The notes beneath the pieces are model-generated. The model had not been told where the DNA came from. It saw only the letters and a program-made list of their open reading frames with translations, and ran no database searches. DNA of 28,233 bases from the IMG/VR virus record IMGVR_UViG_3300035698_000573, positions 1 to 28,233 of that record. One strand, written 5' to 3'. The position numbers and the translations under genes were made by a program. Source of the stretch: a virus. Of the stretch, positions 28,143-28,233 are shown in pieces (the stretch's first letter is position 1; each line of letters starts with the position of its first letter).

Positions 28143-28233
28143 GTGTACTCTCCAGTAATTGACTGGTAGCCCGACTATTCAGGCTACCTTCAGTCTTACT
28201 GAGTGCTCAATGGACCAATTGGAAGCCTTTGTC
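28143..28233 (-). other. Right edge: intergenic hairpin and probable end of an upstream gene
   Basis: GGTAGCC (28188-28182 on the - strand) and GGCTACC (28171-28165) form a 7-bp stem with a 10-base loop, extended by GACT/AGTC past a short bulge. No U-tract follows. The upstream gene (the portal by N4 order) must end in the last 60 or so bases, but three frames have stops here and I cannot tell which is used. Confidence 0.3.

Noticed and set aside
28165-28188. Hairpin at the right edge as a terminator
   Set aside because: No U-tract follows on either strand.

Overview
The window is part of the genome of a tailed dsDNA phage of the N4-like podovirus type (Schitoviridae-like), probably infecting a Gram-negative host. 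Three observations support this. A leftward giant virion gene carries the motifs of a T7/N4-type single-subunit RNA polymerase. A major capsid protein of the N4-gp56 type is present. Replication genes run rightward and meet the leftward virion genes at a strong convergent terminator. The host cannot be identified from the sequence. No tRNA, rRNA, CRISPR array, integrase or insertion sequence was seen.

Left arm (1-5590, + strand): a tightly packed replication and recombination cluster. It encodes a Cas4/AddB-like PD-(D/E)XK nuclease (5' end outside the window), a helicase-AEP primase fusion, a RecA-like ATPase, a single-stranded DNA-binding protein, a RusA-like resolvase with an AT-hook and acidic tail, and a 60-residue membrane protein. 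The two strongest oddities are a hairpin covering the ribosome-binding site and start codon of the resolvase, and the same C-terminal tip (KSS[LI]FD) on the SSB and the resolvase.

Centre (5605-5628): a perfect 10-bp GC-capped hairpin with U-tracts on both sides, acting as a bidirectional terminator between the two arms.

Right arm (5637-28142, - strand): the late virion operon, read from right to left. It encodes a small protein, an acidic scaffold-like protein with the same 13-residue motif at both ends, the major capsid protein, a SAP-like structural protein, a coiled-coil protein with prolines exactly every 15 residues, a 913-residue protein with a membrane-type segment, a 154-residue protein, a virion protein with an M15-type peptidase domain, and the 3932-residue virion RNA polymerase. 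From memory, this order resembles N4 genes 58 to 50. A UUCG-loop terminator sits just after the capsid gene.

The main discovery candidate is the giant polymerase. The RNA polymerase core (T-S-V-G-R, motif A D2105, motif B R2207/K2211/Y2219, motif C D2466) is embedded in a polyvalent protein. That protein also carries an ADP-ribosyltransferase-like domain, a directly adjacent NADAR domain (an ADP-ribose-removing fold), and two HExxH zinc-protease-like domains, one on each side of the polymerase. The ART-NADAR pair is bracketed by duplicated linker sequence, as expected of a swappable cassette. A reasonable model is that the phage injects a polymerase together with host-modifying and possibly self-processing enzymes.
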